From NCBI RefSeq assembly GCF_000276665.1, contig NW_004955475.1, positions 4,833,480-4,897,479 of the forward strand: a stretch of DNA of 64,000 nt, in the 5' to 3' direction. The stretch comes from Chinchilla lanigera (lineage: Eukaryota; Chordata; Mammalia; Rodentia; Chinchillidae). Shown here piece by piece: positions 32,660 through 44,900 of the stretch. Each line of letters opens with the position of its first letter. Positions within the stretch are counted from its first letter, which is position 1. Under the pieces are notes generated by a model. The model saw only the letters and a program-made list of their open reading frames with translations, searched no databases and had not been told where the DNA came from. Position numbers and translations under genes: made by a program.

Positions 32660-35600
32660 TCATTTATGAATGTAGTCTAGAGTTGCATCCATTTACCTAT
32701 AAAAGTCTCTAGTTTATCCTTCTTTATGGGTGGGTAGTACTCCATTGTATAAAAAGACCACATCTTTTTATCTGTTCCTCATTTGATAGGCATTTGTGTT
32801 ATTTCCTAGATCTAGTTAATACAAATTGTGCTGTTATAAACAAGGGCTCACATATGTTGCTGTGGTATGATGTTTTTAATTCTTTTGGGAAGATACCCTG
32901 CAGGGGAATAGCTGGGTTGAATGGAACCTCTAATCCTAGTTTTTGAGGAATATCAACACTGATTTCAATAGTTGTTGCACCATTCTGCATTCCCACCAGA
33001 AGTGGAGAAGGGAACTTTTTCTCCCCACAGCCCCTCCAGTATTTGACATTGGTTGATTTCTTGATTAGAGACATACTTTCTGGGGTGATATGGAATCTTA
33101 GTGTTGCTTTAATTTTTGTCTCTCAAATGATCAATGATGCTGTCCATTTGTTGTATATTTATTTGCTGTTTGTATTTCTTCATCTAAGAAGTACATGTTC
33201 ATCTCAGATGCCCACTTTTGGGTTGGGTCTTTAAATTTGGGAGGTCTAAATGATTTTTAGTTTTCATATGTTGTTGATACTAATCCTTTGTCTAAGGAGC
33301 AGATGGCAAATATTTTTCCCACCTCATAGGTTTCGTTAGTGATTTCTCTTGCTATGCAAAAGTTTTTTGATAAGATGAGATCCCCATGTTTTATTGCCAA
33401 TCTAACCCTGTTTTTAACAGTAGCTGTATGGTATAATTTCAAGTCTGGGATTGTGATACCCTCTACCTTGCCTTTTTACGCTAGAATTGCCTTTGCTATT
33501 CTAGGTCTCTTTTGGTTCCAAATGAATTGAATGAATGTATTCTCTTATTCTGTGAGACATGCTGTTGGAATTTTGATTAGAACTACATTATATCTGTGTG
33601 AAAAATTTTGGAATTATAGCCATTTTCACTGTATTGGTTCTTCCCACCCATGAACAAGAGATATTTTTATTTGTTGAAATCCTCTTCAGTCTCTTTTTCA
33701 GAGTACTGTAGTTTTCAATGCAGAGATCTTTGAGACCCTTTGTTAAGTCAATTTCTAGAGATTCCATTTTTTCATGCTATTGTAAAAGATGTTGTTCCCC
33801 TAATTTCTCTATCAGTAAGGTTTTTTTTTTTTTTTTACAGGATGACTATTGATTTTTCATTGTTGACTTTCTATCCAACTACAATACTGAATTTGTTTAT
33901 TCAGTCTAGCAATCTTTTAATGAAGTTTTTGGGGTCTTCCATGTGGAGTATCATGTCATTCACAAATAATGATAATTTAAATTTTTCCTTTTATTTCATT
34001 ATTTTCATTATTCCTTTCATTTTTCCTCTTGTCGTATTGCTGTCTCTGGCTAAAGCTTCTGTAATAATACTGAATAAGAGTGGAGACAGTGGACATCCTT
34101 GCCTTGCCTTTTTCTTGTTTTTAGCTTGAAAGCTTTCAGTTTTGTCCATTTAGGATGATGTTGGATGTTGGTGCGTCATAGATGACTTTTATCATATTGA
34201 GATAAAGACTTTTTGTCAAATTTTCTCTAGGGTTTTTTCACAAATGGGTGCAGTACTTTGTCAAAAGCTTTTTTAGCATTTACTGAGATGGTCATAGGCT
34301 TTTTTTGTCCCTGATCTGTTAATATGATATATTACATTTATTGATTTACATATGGTGAACCATTCCTGCATCTCTGGAGTGAATCCAATTTTATCATGGT
34401 ATATTATTTTCTTGATGATTTAGTGCATTCTGTTTGCAAGAACTTATTGAGAATTTTTGCATGTTTGTTTAATAGTAACATTGGTCTATGGTTCTCATTT
34501 TTGCTTTGGTCTTTCTTCAGTTTGGGTATCTATGTAATGCTTGTTTCCCAGATTGAATTTGACAGAATTGCTTCCCTTTCAATTTCATTAAAAGTTTGAG
34601 AAGTAGTGGTATTAGGTCTTCTCAAAATTTTCTACAGAATTCAGCGTTGAATCTGCCAAGGACTAACCTATTTCTTTGGTAGTTGGCTTTTAATTACATC
34701 TTTTGTTTCATGTTTGATATTGCTTTATTTAATATTTTGATATGTTTTTGATTCAGCTTTGGTAATTCATATGCATCTAGGCATTTGTCCATTTATTCTG
34801 CATTTTCCATATTAGTATAATACAAATTCTGAAATGATGCGGTGATCTTATGGATTTCTGCAGAGTCAGTTGTGATTTCAACCTTTTTATTCCTAAGTAT
34901 ATGGATTTGGCTCTTTTCTTTTGGTTTTAGACAAGGTTTGCTAAGACTTTCTTGATTTTATTTAATCTTTCAAAGAACCAACTCTTCAATCCATTGATTC
35001 TTTGTATATTTTTTAGTCTCTAATGCATTAATTTCTGCTCTAATCTTCATAATTTCCTCCCTCGTCTGAGCTTTGGGCTTGGCCTGCTCTTACTTTTCTA
35101 GAAGTTTGAGATTCAACATTAAGTTGTTTATTTTTCATTACTTTTCTTTCCTGATAAGGGTTTTCACTCATTTAAATTTTCTTCTAGGGACTGCTTTTAT
35201 TGTATCCCATAAGTGCTGATATCTTGTATTGTCATTATCATTTATTTAAAAACTGTCTAATTTCTTCTTTTATTACATCTTTGACACACTGTTGTTCATC
35301 AGGGTGTTATTATTTTCCTTTTATTTATGATGTTTTCATGGTTTCTGTTGTCATTGATTTCCAATTTCATTGCATAATTTTTGATAATTTTTGCATAATG
35401 TTTGATAATTTCAATTTATTATCATTTACTTAATCATATTCTATGAGCTAGCATGTGGTTCATTTTAGAGAATGTCCCATGTGCAGTTAAGAAAAATGTG
35501 TGCTCTAATGTTTGGGTGTTGAACACTCTGTAGACATCTACTGAGTCCACCTATTCAAAAGTTTATTTAAATTCTAATATTTCATTGTTGATATTTTGTC

Positions 35601-36060
35601 TGGTTGATCTCTTTTTGTGACAGTGGAGTCCTGAGATCCTCCAGTACTGTTGCAATAGTGATTATTTGATTTTTCATGTCTGTTAATGTTTGTTTTATAT
35701 TATTGTGTTCACTCATATTTGTTGCATATATATTTACTGTTATGTCTTCTGCTTGGATTGTTCTTTGACAAGGATGTAATCATATTCTTTGTCTCTTGAT
35801 CAGTCTTGGCTTTAAATTCACTTTGTCTGTGAACAGAATAGCTATACTTGCTTTTTTCTGTTTTCCATTCTTATAAAGTATTGTATTCCATCCTTTGACA
35901 TTCAGTCTGTGAATTTCTTTTTGAATTCATTGTTCTCCTTTCATGCAGAATATTGCTCAATCTTGCTGCTTTATCCAGTCTGCAAGGCTATTTCATTTGA
36001 TAAGTTAATTGAGACCATTAACATTGATGATTGTAACTGATATGCATCGACTTATCCTTG
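32660..36060 (-). pseudogene. LINE-1 ORF2, broken
   Basis: Endonuclease N-terminal sequence lies near 36.05 kb, reverse transcriptase near 33.7-34.7 kb, and the C-terminal domain near 32.7-33.1 kb (a frame at 33074-32799 with 'KLGLEVPFNPAIPL', the L1 ORF2 C-terminal pattern). The F-A-D-D catalytic box reads F-V-N-D near 33.97 kb, so the first aspartate is lost. The longest intact frame is under 130 codons against about 1,280 expected. It is inactive. Confidence 0.78.
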
Positions 36061-36329
36061 TCATGTTATTTTCCTATTGTTGGCTCCCAATTTATTCTCC
36101 ATGCATTTAATTGCTTGCATTGCCTCATAGATTCTTTCTGTTGGGGTTCATGGAGTTATAGTCCTTTTTATCTCTTTCTAGAATGTCCTCCTAAATATTG
36201 TGAAGTGCTCATTCGATAGTCATAAATTTCCTGAGGTGTTCATTGGATGGAATTACCTCATTTCTCTCTGTTTTGAAAGATCATTTTGTGACATGCATTA
36301 ATCTGGCTTGGAGGTTGTTTTCCTTTAGA

Positions 36330-37178
36330 GGTATTTCTTTTGAATCTCTCTATGATGTGAGAGTTTGTGCTGATAGGTCAGTTGTGTTTCTGATGAACAC
36401 TCCTTTATAGGTGATTTGTTTCTTTTCCCTTACTGATTTTAATATTTTATTTTTGTATTATATTTCTGGAACATGACTATCATATACATGTCTGTAGATT
36501 TAATTTTCTATCATGGTTTATTGTAGTTCTATATGCCTGACTTACCTGTCAGATGTCATATTCTATTTCCCTACTACGGAAGGCTTTTGCCATGACATTT
36601 GGAAACCAGATTGTTTTTTTATATATTTTGTGCTACCTCCTGTGTTTTCATTGACTTCAATTAAACTTAACTTATTCTTCTTTGCATCATCTAGCAAGTG
36701 TTGGAATGATTTCTTTTAGTCCCTTGCTATTTTTGAGAAATCTTTCTTTCATAATCACTAACTACAAGCCTGTCTTCTTTATCTGAGATTCTGTCCTCAC
36801 ATTGGCTGATTCTGTTGTGAATACTTTCAATGAAATTTTTATTCCCCTGGATATCTGCTTGAATTTGTGTTATGGATTCCACTTCTTTTCTATGCTGAAC
36901 ATTCACGGCTTCCATCGCTTTTTGAACTCCTTTGTTTTTTACCTGCAACTATTCTAGTGTCACTAAGCATGATTTTCATTGTAGACACAATCTCTGCATG
37001 TTACCTGAGAAATTATTTGTGATTTGATATTTTCAAGAGCCTTATTCAATTATTTTCATGTTATCACTTCAGAGATGTCAGGTGTATGGCTTTTGGATTG
37101 TCCTACCTCAATGTCCCCTGGGTTTACCTTTGGTGAACTAGATGTCTGGGGTTGCATCTTGTTTATGTGTCTTCTCAT
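36330..37178 (-). pseudogene. LINE-1 ORF1, broken
   Basis: The frame opens at 37178 with M-R-R-H-I-N-K-M-Q-P-Q-T-S. It continues through a heptad-rich coiled coil (73-codon frame at 36948-36727 with I-T-Q-I-Q-A-D-I-Q and N-R-I-S-Q-C-E-D-R-I), then a C-terminal RNA-binding region to about 36.33 kb. Stop codons split it into at least three parts. In an intact L1 it would coat L1 RNA as a trimer. Confidence 0.72.
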
Positions 37179-38690
37179 TTTCTTTTCCTTTTGTTTTTAG
37201 TTTAATTCTTCTGTTAATGCTTGTAAATTTCCTGTGGTGAGTTGCTTTATTGCTAGTGTTTATAATGCTTAGGAATTTATTACTTCTGTGATGTGTCTTC
37301 CAGATATAGCTGGGTTTTGTGTTTTGAGTCTGTTGCAAGATTCTACCTCTTCAATTTTTGGGGGATGAAAATTTGCAGCATGCTTGTCCTGGCCCCTGGT
37401 TCTTTGGCACTGTGCCACAGTATTTTCTATGATCCTTAGTCAACCTCAGTCTTGGAATATCAGGAAGAGCAGCTGGTTAGAATGATTATATCAGTTTGGC
37501 TAAAGTGGTACCATCATCAATAACAATAGTATTAAACACAGCCAAAAAAAAAGACAAACTGAGATTACCATTAATTTGACAAATTTAACAGTATGAAATC
37601 TTTTTATGGTTATATAACAAAATCTGAGACATACCAGAAAATTGTATGCAGTATATAAGTCCTTCCTATGTCAATTTTATCCTCATGAGTTAAAATGTAA
37701 AAAGAGTTAGGGAGAAAATAGAGAAGTAGAAGAAGAGAAAGAAATTAGAAGTAAGACTGGAGGACAAAAGGAGATCGTGCTAACTTTGGGAAACTAGTGC
37801 AGAAGAGTAGAGGGAGAGAGAGAAGGTAGAGATAAAAGGAAGAACAGAATAACCAGCACAATGAGGCTGGAAACCATTTTCACACTCATATAAAACGAAG
37901 ATCAAACAATGAAGGAGAAAAAATAAGAAAAATCAAAAAGAAAATCACTGTCAGAAAAATAGCAATAAACGTACATGAGAGAGAGAAAAAAAAATGTGTT
38001 CACTTTCAGGTTTTTCTCTGCTGTCACTAGTAGACAACATATGGAGACACAATTCAGATCTGTGTTGATATATCCCTGCAATCCAACAGTTGGTTTATAG
38101 TGCGATAGTATATGATCTCAGGAAGCCTGCACTTTTATTTCTCCTGAAGTTCATTTTGTATTCTGATTCTGGGAGCTGAGACCAAACCTACTCAGCCTGC
38201 GGCAGTCTGCGTATTCCACTGGCCTGAACCTAGATGGGATCCACTAGATGGAGCAAAAAGCTGCTGTATATTTTGTGCTCAGACTGACCATCTCTTAGAT
38301 TGCTGTCTCCCACAGTTTCACTGAGCTCTATGCACTCACACGAGCTACTACAGTCCTTCCAGTCCAGTGTTCCCCTCCACTGCTGCATCTCTTCATGGAG
38401 AACTCTGTGGTCCCCAGCAGTCATTGTGTCTCTACTGGTTTGAATTGCTCCTCTCATGCAGTGGATCCTGACAGAGAGAGGGCTCCATACTTCTTTTTCT
38501 TTGTTACAGTTTCTCTCTTCACTCTCAGTGGGCTTCAATTCTTGCCTATGATCCTTGTTTGATTCAAAGGACCCACTCCCCTCCTTTTTGTCTTTCTTAT
38601 GTTGCTATATTCCACTCTCTATCAATGGTAATTCTAAGAGAGTCTCTCTGCTCCTTACCATTCTGCCATCTTGGTGCTCCTCCTCATATA
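37179..38690 (-). promoter_or_regulatory. LINE-1 5'UTR
   Basis: It extends from the ORF1 start to the 'ccaagatggca' 5' tip, a common L1 start context that contains a YY1-like 'aagatgg' element. A purine-rich central block (37.69-37.99 kb) and a GC-richer 5' third (38.0-38.6 kb) recur in the copy at 9.65-11.2 kb. A 102-codon minus-strand frame at 38538-38230 lies in this leader; I treat it as chance. Confidence 0.65.
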
Positions 38691-39400
38691 TTTCCTATTT
38701 TGTAATTTCAAATGTTACTGTAAATATTTTTAAAGTAGCAAATTTTATTCTTCTGAATTTATTCATTTTTATATTAGTACACGTTTGCAATAGATGATGT
38801 TTACATTAATCTTGGGGCATTGGTATATACATCTAATATAGCTTTTTTCAGTCCCCTTTCCATTCACTTCCACCTCAGTCCTTATCCCCATAAACACACT
38901 TTCCCCATTTTTATTCTTTTTTGTTAGTATAATTCTTAAATCATCTTTATGACATAATGTTTATATTCATTGGGGCTGTTAGGTTGGTGTACAATGGTAC
39001 TTTCTGTACTGGTAGCACCTTTGATTTTATTTTCTGATCATTTTTGTTGTGATTTCTCTATTGAGCTTATTTTATGGTCTTTTCATCTAGGCTTTTAGTT
39101 TTACTGGTTTTCTCATTTATGTCTAGAATATTCTTGATTATTTTCTGGAGTGCTTGCTTAGTATTCCTATATCTCTCCAGTTAGTCTGTTTCATGAAATG
39201 TCCTTATTTCTTTATCTGTTTTGAAAGAAAGTTGTTCTGTGTATGTTAATCTGGGTTGGAAGCTTTTGGCTCATAGGGCTTGAAATAATTCACTACCAGC
39301 TCTTCTAGCTGATAAAGTTTCTATTGAGAAGTCTGCTACAATTCTGATCAGTGCATATTTATATGTGATAATTTCTCTACTGCATCCAGCTTAGATTTAG
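38691..39400 (-). mobile_element. Old LINE-1 fragments (antisense)
   Basis: 38.7-39.0 kb resembles an antisense L1 3'UTR ('tttgcaatagatgatgttt', 'tcccctttccattcacttcc'). 39.0-39.4 kb resembles the ORF1-ORF2 junction ('ctgtgtatgttaatctgggt', 'gagaagtctgctacaattct'). The large part in between is missing. Confidence 0.6.
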
Positions 39401-39457
39401 AAATTCAGGAGGGAGGGCATTGGAGGTTGAAGAAGAATGGAATCAATATATAAAAGG

Positions 39458-39798
39458 TGAGTTTAGGTGGAGCCCTTTCTCTGCATGGGAGAAAAGTACT
39501 GCCTGGCATCTGCAATGAGTTTATTTATAGAATCATTATATGAATAAATTCATGGAGACTTGAAGAGGGGGAAGAATCTGGGACAGGAAGAATATCTTCA
39601 GAAGAACAGCCTACCTTGGTGGTTTCACAGGGAACAAGAGGAGATTGTTTATATTATCTTAAGCAAAAGTCAGGTCATTATGTGCATCAGCTCCCTGAGC
39701 TGTGCACACTTCTCATGGGTCGTGCTACTCTGCCAAACTCATGAGAAGCAGTGGCCTGGTCCTAGATGCTTAAAAAACAGGCATCTTTGACCCCAACA
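39458..39798 (-). mobile_element. LTR of the class II remnant (antisense)
   Basis: On the minus strand it starts TGTTGGGGTC at 39798. It has a TATA-like 'gataatataaac' near 39658 and a poly(A) signal 'tataaataaactc' near 39520, and ends about 39458. The purine stretch 'aatatgggaaga' directly precedes it, as a polypurine tract should. Length of about 340 bp matches short betaretroviral or IAP-like LTRs. Confidence 0.65.
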
Positions 39799-41491
39799 TC
39801 TTCCCATATTTGCTTTATAGGTGAAGCTTCTGATGATGTTGTTTTAAGGTGAGGGCAAAGATTTGCCTTTAGAACATTCTGCAGAGTACTAATAAGCAAA
39901 TTATTAATAAACAATAACTATAATGGTACTCAATATCATGATGACTCTGTGGTGTGCCAGATAAAAGGATTGAATCTTTTTAGTAGGTCAAATATTTACT
40001 GAGCTAATTTATCTGGAGTGAGAACACTGAGTTGGTCATGTTGAAGAGCACTAATTTGTTGCAGTTTTTGTAAGTCCAAACTTACATTATTATGATGAAA
40101 TATACCCAATAAGTGTGCCACCAATTTTGCCTATCCCCATCAAGTTTCATTTAGGGCAGAGCAGTCACACATGTAGCTAAATTCAGATGGCATTGTAGCC
40201 CTTGACAATATTGAAGGGCTTTGACTTGACTATCTATATCTAAAATGTTAGCCTTATGGCCATTGACTTGTATTTCTAGTTTTTGTTTTTGTTTTTGTTT
40301 TTTTTGGTTTTTCTCCGGTACCAGGAACTGAACTCACGACCTTGCGATTGCCAGGCAGGCACTTTTGCCACTGAGCTAAATCCCCAGCCCCGTATTTCTA
40401 GTTTTAAATCTATATATTCTTGGGTCACTAAAGCATATGATGTGGTTTTTGCCACATGATTATGCAGTTTGTGCACACTGGGCTAAGGCTATAGACAAGA
40501 CCAGGTAGTGGCAAAAAGGGTTACTAAAGAAATAATTCTCAGCATTATGAGCCCCACCATTGTCTTGGGTGAGTCAAGCATTTTTCAATTTCTTGAGGAC
40601 TTTTAGACCTCAATCATAATAGTCCAGAGATATGAGTAGGAATCATAACAAATGATGGATGGTATGATAGTAAAATACCTCTTGTTAGTAATGTATGAAT
40701 TAAGGCTGCAACTATTATAACTATCATATTAATAACCATCTTCTTGTATGATATTAAAAGTCCCCACAAGATAAACATAAAGATTATATATACACAGGCT
40801 CTGGAGTAATATTTTTGAGCACCTATAGGATTAATGCCTTTGAGGCTATTCATAGACAGATTAATGGGGGAGAAACTAGCAGCCAAATGCCATAAATCCT
40901 TGTGGAGATATTTATGAGAGACAAAGTACAGAAGATGGGTAATACCTTGTAACATTACACATAGTGTGGGACCAATCCATAATAGTGACATTTATAATGG
41001 CAGTCATTTTAATTTGACAAGTACAGTATTCCTCTCAGGGCGTAAATTTATTTTATGGCACATACTGAGTGGTGTTTTGGCACAAGGTAAGTGGACATGA
41101 ATAATTTGTTACTGTGAGGGAAAGACTGAAATTAAATAAGATGAGTAAGTCATCATGATCTCCTCCTGATGAATTATGGACAATGATGTTTTTCATATAA
41201 CTTGAGTAGACATGCATATGGAAGATGATCTGATGCAGAGAAGAAGGGTAGCCACTGGATCAGTAAAATTAAATGATGAATATTTTTGAAGAATATGAAT
41301 ATCAGAGCAGCCACACAGAAGTTGTGGTTGTTTTAATAACAAGTATGGAAGCAGAAACCTCCCAAGGTAATAGGTGAGCCAAGGGTGGATCAGCAAGGAA
41401 TGTCCAATAGGGCATAGCATGTGAAGTGCCAACCTGTTAAGAGACCAGGGTGAGCATGGTCAAGAAAATTTGAGTAGGGTTGTTAGGATTC
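39799..41491 (-). pseudogene. env: Class II (betaretrovirus-like) env remnant
   Basis: It lies between integrase and the LTR on the minus strand, where Env belongs. Near 40.45-40.2 kb a decayed TM ectodomain is visible: a helical run (H-N-H-V-A-K-T-T-S-Y-A-L), broken by an ID SINE at 40284-40391, then a loop C-H-L-N-L-A-T-C (Cys-x6-Cys), a betaretrovirus-type TM disulfide loop. A hydrophobic frame at 40991-40614 (Y-I-I-F-M-F-I-L-W-G-L-L, then a second hydrophobic stretch) lies upstream and may span the SU-TM border and fusion segment. Stops and shifts occur throughout. I infer no activity. Confidence 0.6.
40284..40391 (-). mobile_element. ID SINE (antisense) in class II env
   Basis: A GTTTTT-rich tail, 'ccggtaccaggaactgaact' and 'gagctaaatccccagcccc' are visible. 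A perfect 14-bp target duplication GTATTTCTAGTTTT lies at 40270-40283 and 40392-40405. It post-dates the provirus. Confidence 0.93.
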
Positions 41492-42800
41492 TCACTCTTG
41501 ATTGCCATCTCCTGGGCATCCTGGATAAATTTTTAATTGGCTCCAGGTTGGATATGGACCCATACCGGTCTGTCTGCTGTGGTGCAGTGTCAAACGCAAC
41601 ACTTCTGCAGTACTGAGCATAAGCTTCTTGAAAGGCAAAATCAACTCCTTTTCTGGGTTTGGGTATGTGATACACCTAGACAGCATGCTCTGGCACTCAG
41701 ATAGGCAGTTCAGTGTTCTCTGGAAAGACACAGGCATACCCTTGGCCCCATGTGAGGAGCAGGCTAGGTCCCCTCCATTGTCCAGTATGATGATCCTGCC
41801 AAAGGACCCTTTTTGGCTTCTTTTCCTTTTAACCTGATTGAATTGTCTTTCTGCTGCTGTGGTCCTATCCTGAGTAGGATTTAAAAAGTTCATAGTATAT
41901 AGTGCCAAGTGGAGTCTATTATGGGGTGTGAATTTATAGGGAAGGATTCCCCCATTTGTTTTTGCAGTTGAAGTTCAAGTGTATGGTGAGCACATCAACA
42001 ACTCCTTGACCTTGAGGGTTATAGGGAATTATCATGGTAAGAGAAATGCACGAAGTATTATAAAGCATTTGGAAAGTACTATGCAAGTGAGCCAGGCCAC
42101 TGTCAGTCTTAACCTCCCGTAGGCAGCCAAGGGTACAAATATCATCCAAGCAATGAGCAATGACCTGTTTAGCCACCTCACCAGTGCAGGTAGAAGCAAA
42201 AATGAATCCTGACGAAATATCTGCTGAAACATACACCCAACAGGGAGAATTAAACTCAAGAATGTGAGTAATTTACATATCCCAGAGATGATTAGGGTAT
42301 AACACTCAAGGGTTAACCTCTATGGGAGTGAGGGAAGGTGTATTATGCACAGAGAACATTGTTTAGCAATTTGTAAAGCTTTTCCCTGAGTTAAAGGCAA
42401 TGATATATGCAAGACAGAGTGTTTTGATGGAAGGTGGCATGGGAGGCAGAAGCTTGATGAATGGTATATGAGGGAGTAAGATTCACTTTAACCATCGATC
42501 ACAGTGTTGCCTTTAGTGAAAGGTCCTGGTAATTGAGAATGAGAACATAAATGCTGATAAAACAGAGGCCATGGTGAGACCAAATAACAGTTTGAAGAGT
42601 ATGAAATAAATGCAAAAAATCTTTTGGGACAGTGCATATAGGGACAGTGCATATAGCACCAAAAACAAGTGCCATCAGGGAAGAAGTTAATGGATTGGAT
42701 GAATGATCATGGAAGGTTCATATGACAACCTACAGTTCAGTCTTTTGTGCAGAGGAAAAACCTCTACCCTGTATGTGAGAGGAAGAGGCTGTGATATAAC
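41492..42800 (-). pseudogene. pol: Class II provirus RNase H-integrase (3' half of pol), broken
   Basis: Reading 5' to 3' on the minus strand, an RNase H end lies near 42.53 kb (H-S-Q-L-P-G-P-F-T-K-G-N). A decayed His/Cys zinc domain follows. The integrase core frame at 42236-41934 contains K-T-D-S-G and, 35 residues after that Asp, Y-N-P-Q-G-Q-G-V-V-D, so the third catalytic residue is Asp instead of Glu. The position of the first catalytic Asp, in the W-x-M-x-x-T-H motif, is a stop codon at 42275-42273. The C-terminal domain (41908-41492) begins with T-A-A-E-R-Q-F-N. The Y-N-P-Q-G-Q-G motif and A-A-E-R segment are typical of betaretroviral and related integrases. Gag, protease and reverse transcriptase are absent. 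Confidence 0.8.
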
Positions 42801-42879
42801 CACCCTTGTTCAATAGGGTCCTATTTTATTCATTTAATTCACTTTTCATAGATTGAGCTGTTATTTTCTTAAAGCCTGA

Positions 42880-43276
42880 TCTTGATGAATGTGTCTTGAG
42901 TTATAATTGTCTTTTGTGCTGATGGCCCACCACTTTCTAACTGCTTGCAATATTTGTAACTAGCATAGGTGTCTACAATATTTTTTTCACCTTAAGAGCT
43001 ATTCCAAACCATGGCTAGGGGAGACAGGGCATAGTTTCCAACTTAACTGCTTCCAGCTGAGAATGGTCAGTGTAAAGGGAAACCACAGTTAGGGACCCCT
43101 TCCATAGCGCTAATCTAATGGGCCTCAGAAGTGCTTTTGAAGTTTACCAGTTATGAACCCTTTTCATGAGGTTTCTAGTAGATGCCAGTAGAAGGAATCT
43201 ATCATATTTATTGTTGGTATTATCTGAATGACCACTTGGAGTCTGACAACCTTTAGGCAAGAATAAAGAAATTTTT
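42880..43276 (-). mobile_element. Fragment related to the class I provirus 3' tail
   Basis: 42890-43140 aligns by eye with 19440-19700 of the class I provirus, downstream of its env: 'ctgcttgcaatatttgtaac' with 'ctgcctacaatatttctacc', then 'aactgcttccagctgag' with 'gactacttccagctgaag'. Here it sits immediately 5' of class II RNase H. Either two elements are juxtaposed or the shared block is a common repeat. Confidence 0.45.
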
Positions 43277-43292
43277 AAGAAATTAGAGCATG

Positions 43293-43370
43293 GTGGACAT
43301 AGCTCAGTGGCATAAAAACCTGCCTGGCAAGCACAAGGTCCCAAGTTTGATATCTGGTACCAAAAAAAAA
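43293..43370 (+). mobile_element. ID SINE (sense)
   Basis: 'gtggacatagctcagtggca', 'cctgcctggcaagcacaagg' and 'tatctggtacc' plus an A tail. A target duplication of 16 bp with one mismatch lies at 43277-43292 and 43371-43386 (AAGAAATTARAGCATG). The tRNA-like B box is degenerate. Confidence 0.92.
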
Positions 43371-43386
43371 AAGAAATTAAAGCATG

Positions 43387-43800
43387 TCTAACTAAAGCAT
43401 GAACAGTCAAAATAAAAGCCTGAATTGAGAAAGAGACAAGTCTAGAAACTCTTTTCATGAGACTATAATAGTCATTGCAACTCACTGTTTCTTGGATTTC
43501 TCTACAGTTAAAGTCTAATATTTTGTCATAAGTTACTCTAGCTTTAGCTAATCTTACTTACAGAATTTGAAGATTTTTGTTGAGATTTGATAGCTTTTAT
43601 TGTAATTAATTTTTAATGAAACTGAACAGTTGTTAGCTATTAGTGTAGCTGGATACTGCCAGAAGAGTAGTAATTGAAGTCCCTTCCTATATCTAGCTTA
43701 TTACTATGATATTATTTTAAACATCGCCTGGTTATATTTTTCTGCTGAATATTTAAGACCAAGTTAAATTGAGACATATTAATTAAAATTAACTTCTTGC
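43387..43800. other. Anonymous AT-rich stretch
   Basis: I recognise nothing. A short repeat 'ttttcatgag' occurs at 43163 and 43453 on either side of the SINE, which hints at a small local duplication. Confidence 0.4.
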
Positions 43801-44300
43801 TATCTATCAAGTTCAATTAAGTTGTTTTTCAGATTTATGAATTCTATACAGTTTATTTCAAGTCTTTTTATCTCATACCTTTTTATGGATTCTATTTCTT
43901 TGGTGAATTTGTCATTCATGCTTTCAAATATTTTCACCAGTTCTTACAATTTTCATGTATTTTTCCCAAAACCACATTGAATATTTTGAGAGTAATTCCA
44001 TGACTTCTTAATTTCATCATTTACTCTTTGAAGCTGCCAAATTTCTTCATCTTTCATTTAATCTTTTTATAGAATGAAATTTTATAATCTTTTTATACTA
44101 AAGTATCTGGCATTTTCTTTCCTCTTCATTTGTGCCCCTGCGCCTGACCCTGGAGACTTGCCAGACCTTTGATGTCTTCTGTTGCCTTGTTTTCCCATGA
44201 TACTCTACGTATGTATATCTGCTGTTTTTCACTTTTGTTTTTTACTCTCCTTTTTTGGTACTGTGCATTGATGTTTAATAACATTGGGAGAACTTATAGA
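43801..44300 (-). mobile_element. Old LINE-1 ORF1 region (antisense), probable
   Basis: 'tttatggattctatttcttt', 'gtcattcatgctttcaaata' and the GC-richer 'gcgcctgaccctggagactt' block resemble antisense L1 ORF1 coiled-coil and start regions. Divergence is high, so the assignment is tentative. Confidence 0.4.
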
Positions 44301-44379
44301 TTATATGAAGATTTTTAATAAAATTCTTCCTCCCTGTGATGTATTTTATAATTCATCCTTTCTTTTTTTTTAAATTAAT

Positions 44380-44858
44380 TACCTCTTTATATTTTTATTT
44401 TTATTTTAAAGAGAGTAGTAAATGAGAAACAAAGAACAGCAACAACAAAAGAACAGTAGTAGCATACTAGCATCACAAACATAAACCAAAGCAAGAACAT
44501 TTAAAGTGATACAGAGTTTCAAAACTAAATAATACAAGTTAGCAGTGGTTATTATATTACATATCGCTATCCTCAACTACATTGACTACCAGATGTAAGA
44601 ATAAAAGATTATTCAAACCATTAAAGAGAATAAGAAAATAATTATTAGATAAAACAACAGATATAATACAGAGTTTCACTAGATAAGATGGTAGGAATTC
44701 ACCACAGTAATTCCATTGCATATTGTTACCTTCAAATCAATTGCTCAGATTACCAGATATAAGCATGCAAAATTGATCAGAACATAAAAAATTTTAAGCA
44801 TTAACTGTTCCTTTCAATATATTATCAGACATCAGCAATACAGTTATCACAGCTATCC

Positions 44859-44900
<42 letters not shown>

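Larger units (their letters stand above)
32270..38690 (-). mobile_element. Near-full-length LINE-1 (antisense), inactive
   Basis: This is the best-preserved L1 of the window. On the minus strand, a 5' end near 38690 ('ggaggagcaccaagatggca') is followed by a 5'UTR of about 1.5 kb, ORF1 from the ATG at 37178, ORF2 from about 36.05 kb, and a complete 3'UTR to about 32270. Total length is about 6.4 kb, the normal size. Possible flanking repeats 'tcatattttt' (left) and 'tcatatattt' (right) could be a decayed target duplication. Both ORFs are broken by many stops and shifts. Confidence 0.85.

Noticed and set aside
33740..34129. 129-codon plus-strand hydrophobic frame as a membrane protein
   Set aside because: Antisense shadow of L1 ORF2. 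AT-rich complements of ORF2 read as Phe/Leu/Ile-rich peptides. The same applies to 8868-9251 and 58160-58546.
38230..38538. 102-codon minus-strand frame in the L1 5'UTR
   Set aside because: It is in the sense strand of the L1 leader, but nothing comparable is intact in the copy at 9.65-11.2 kb. Treated as chance and not as a separate L1 ORF.
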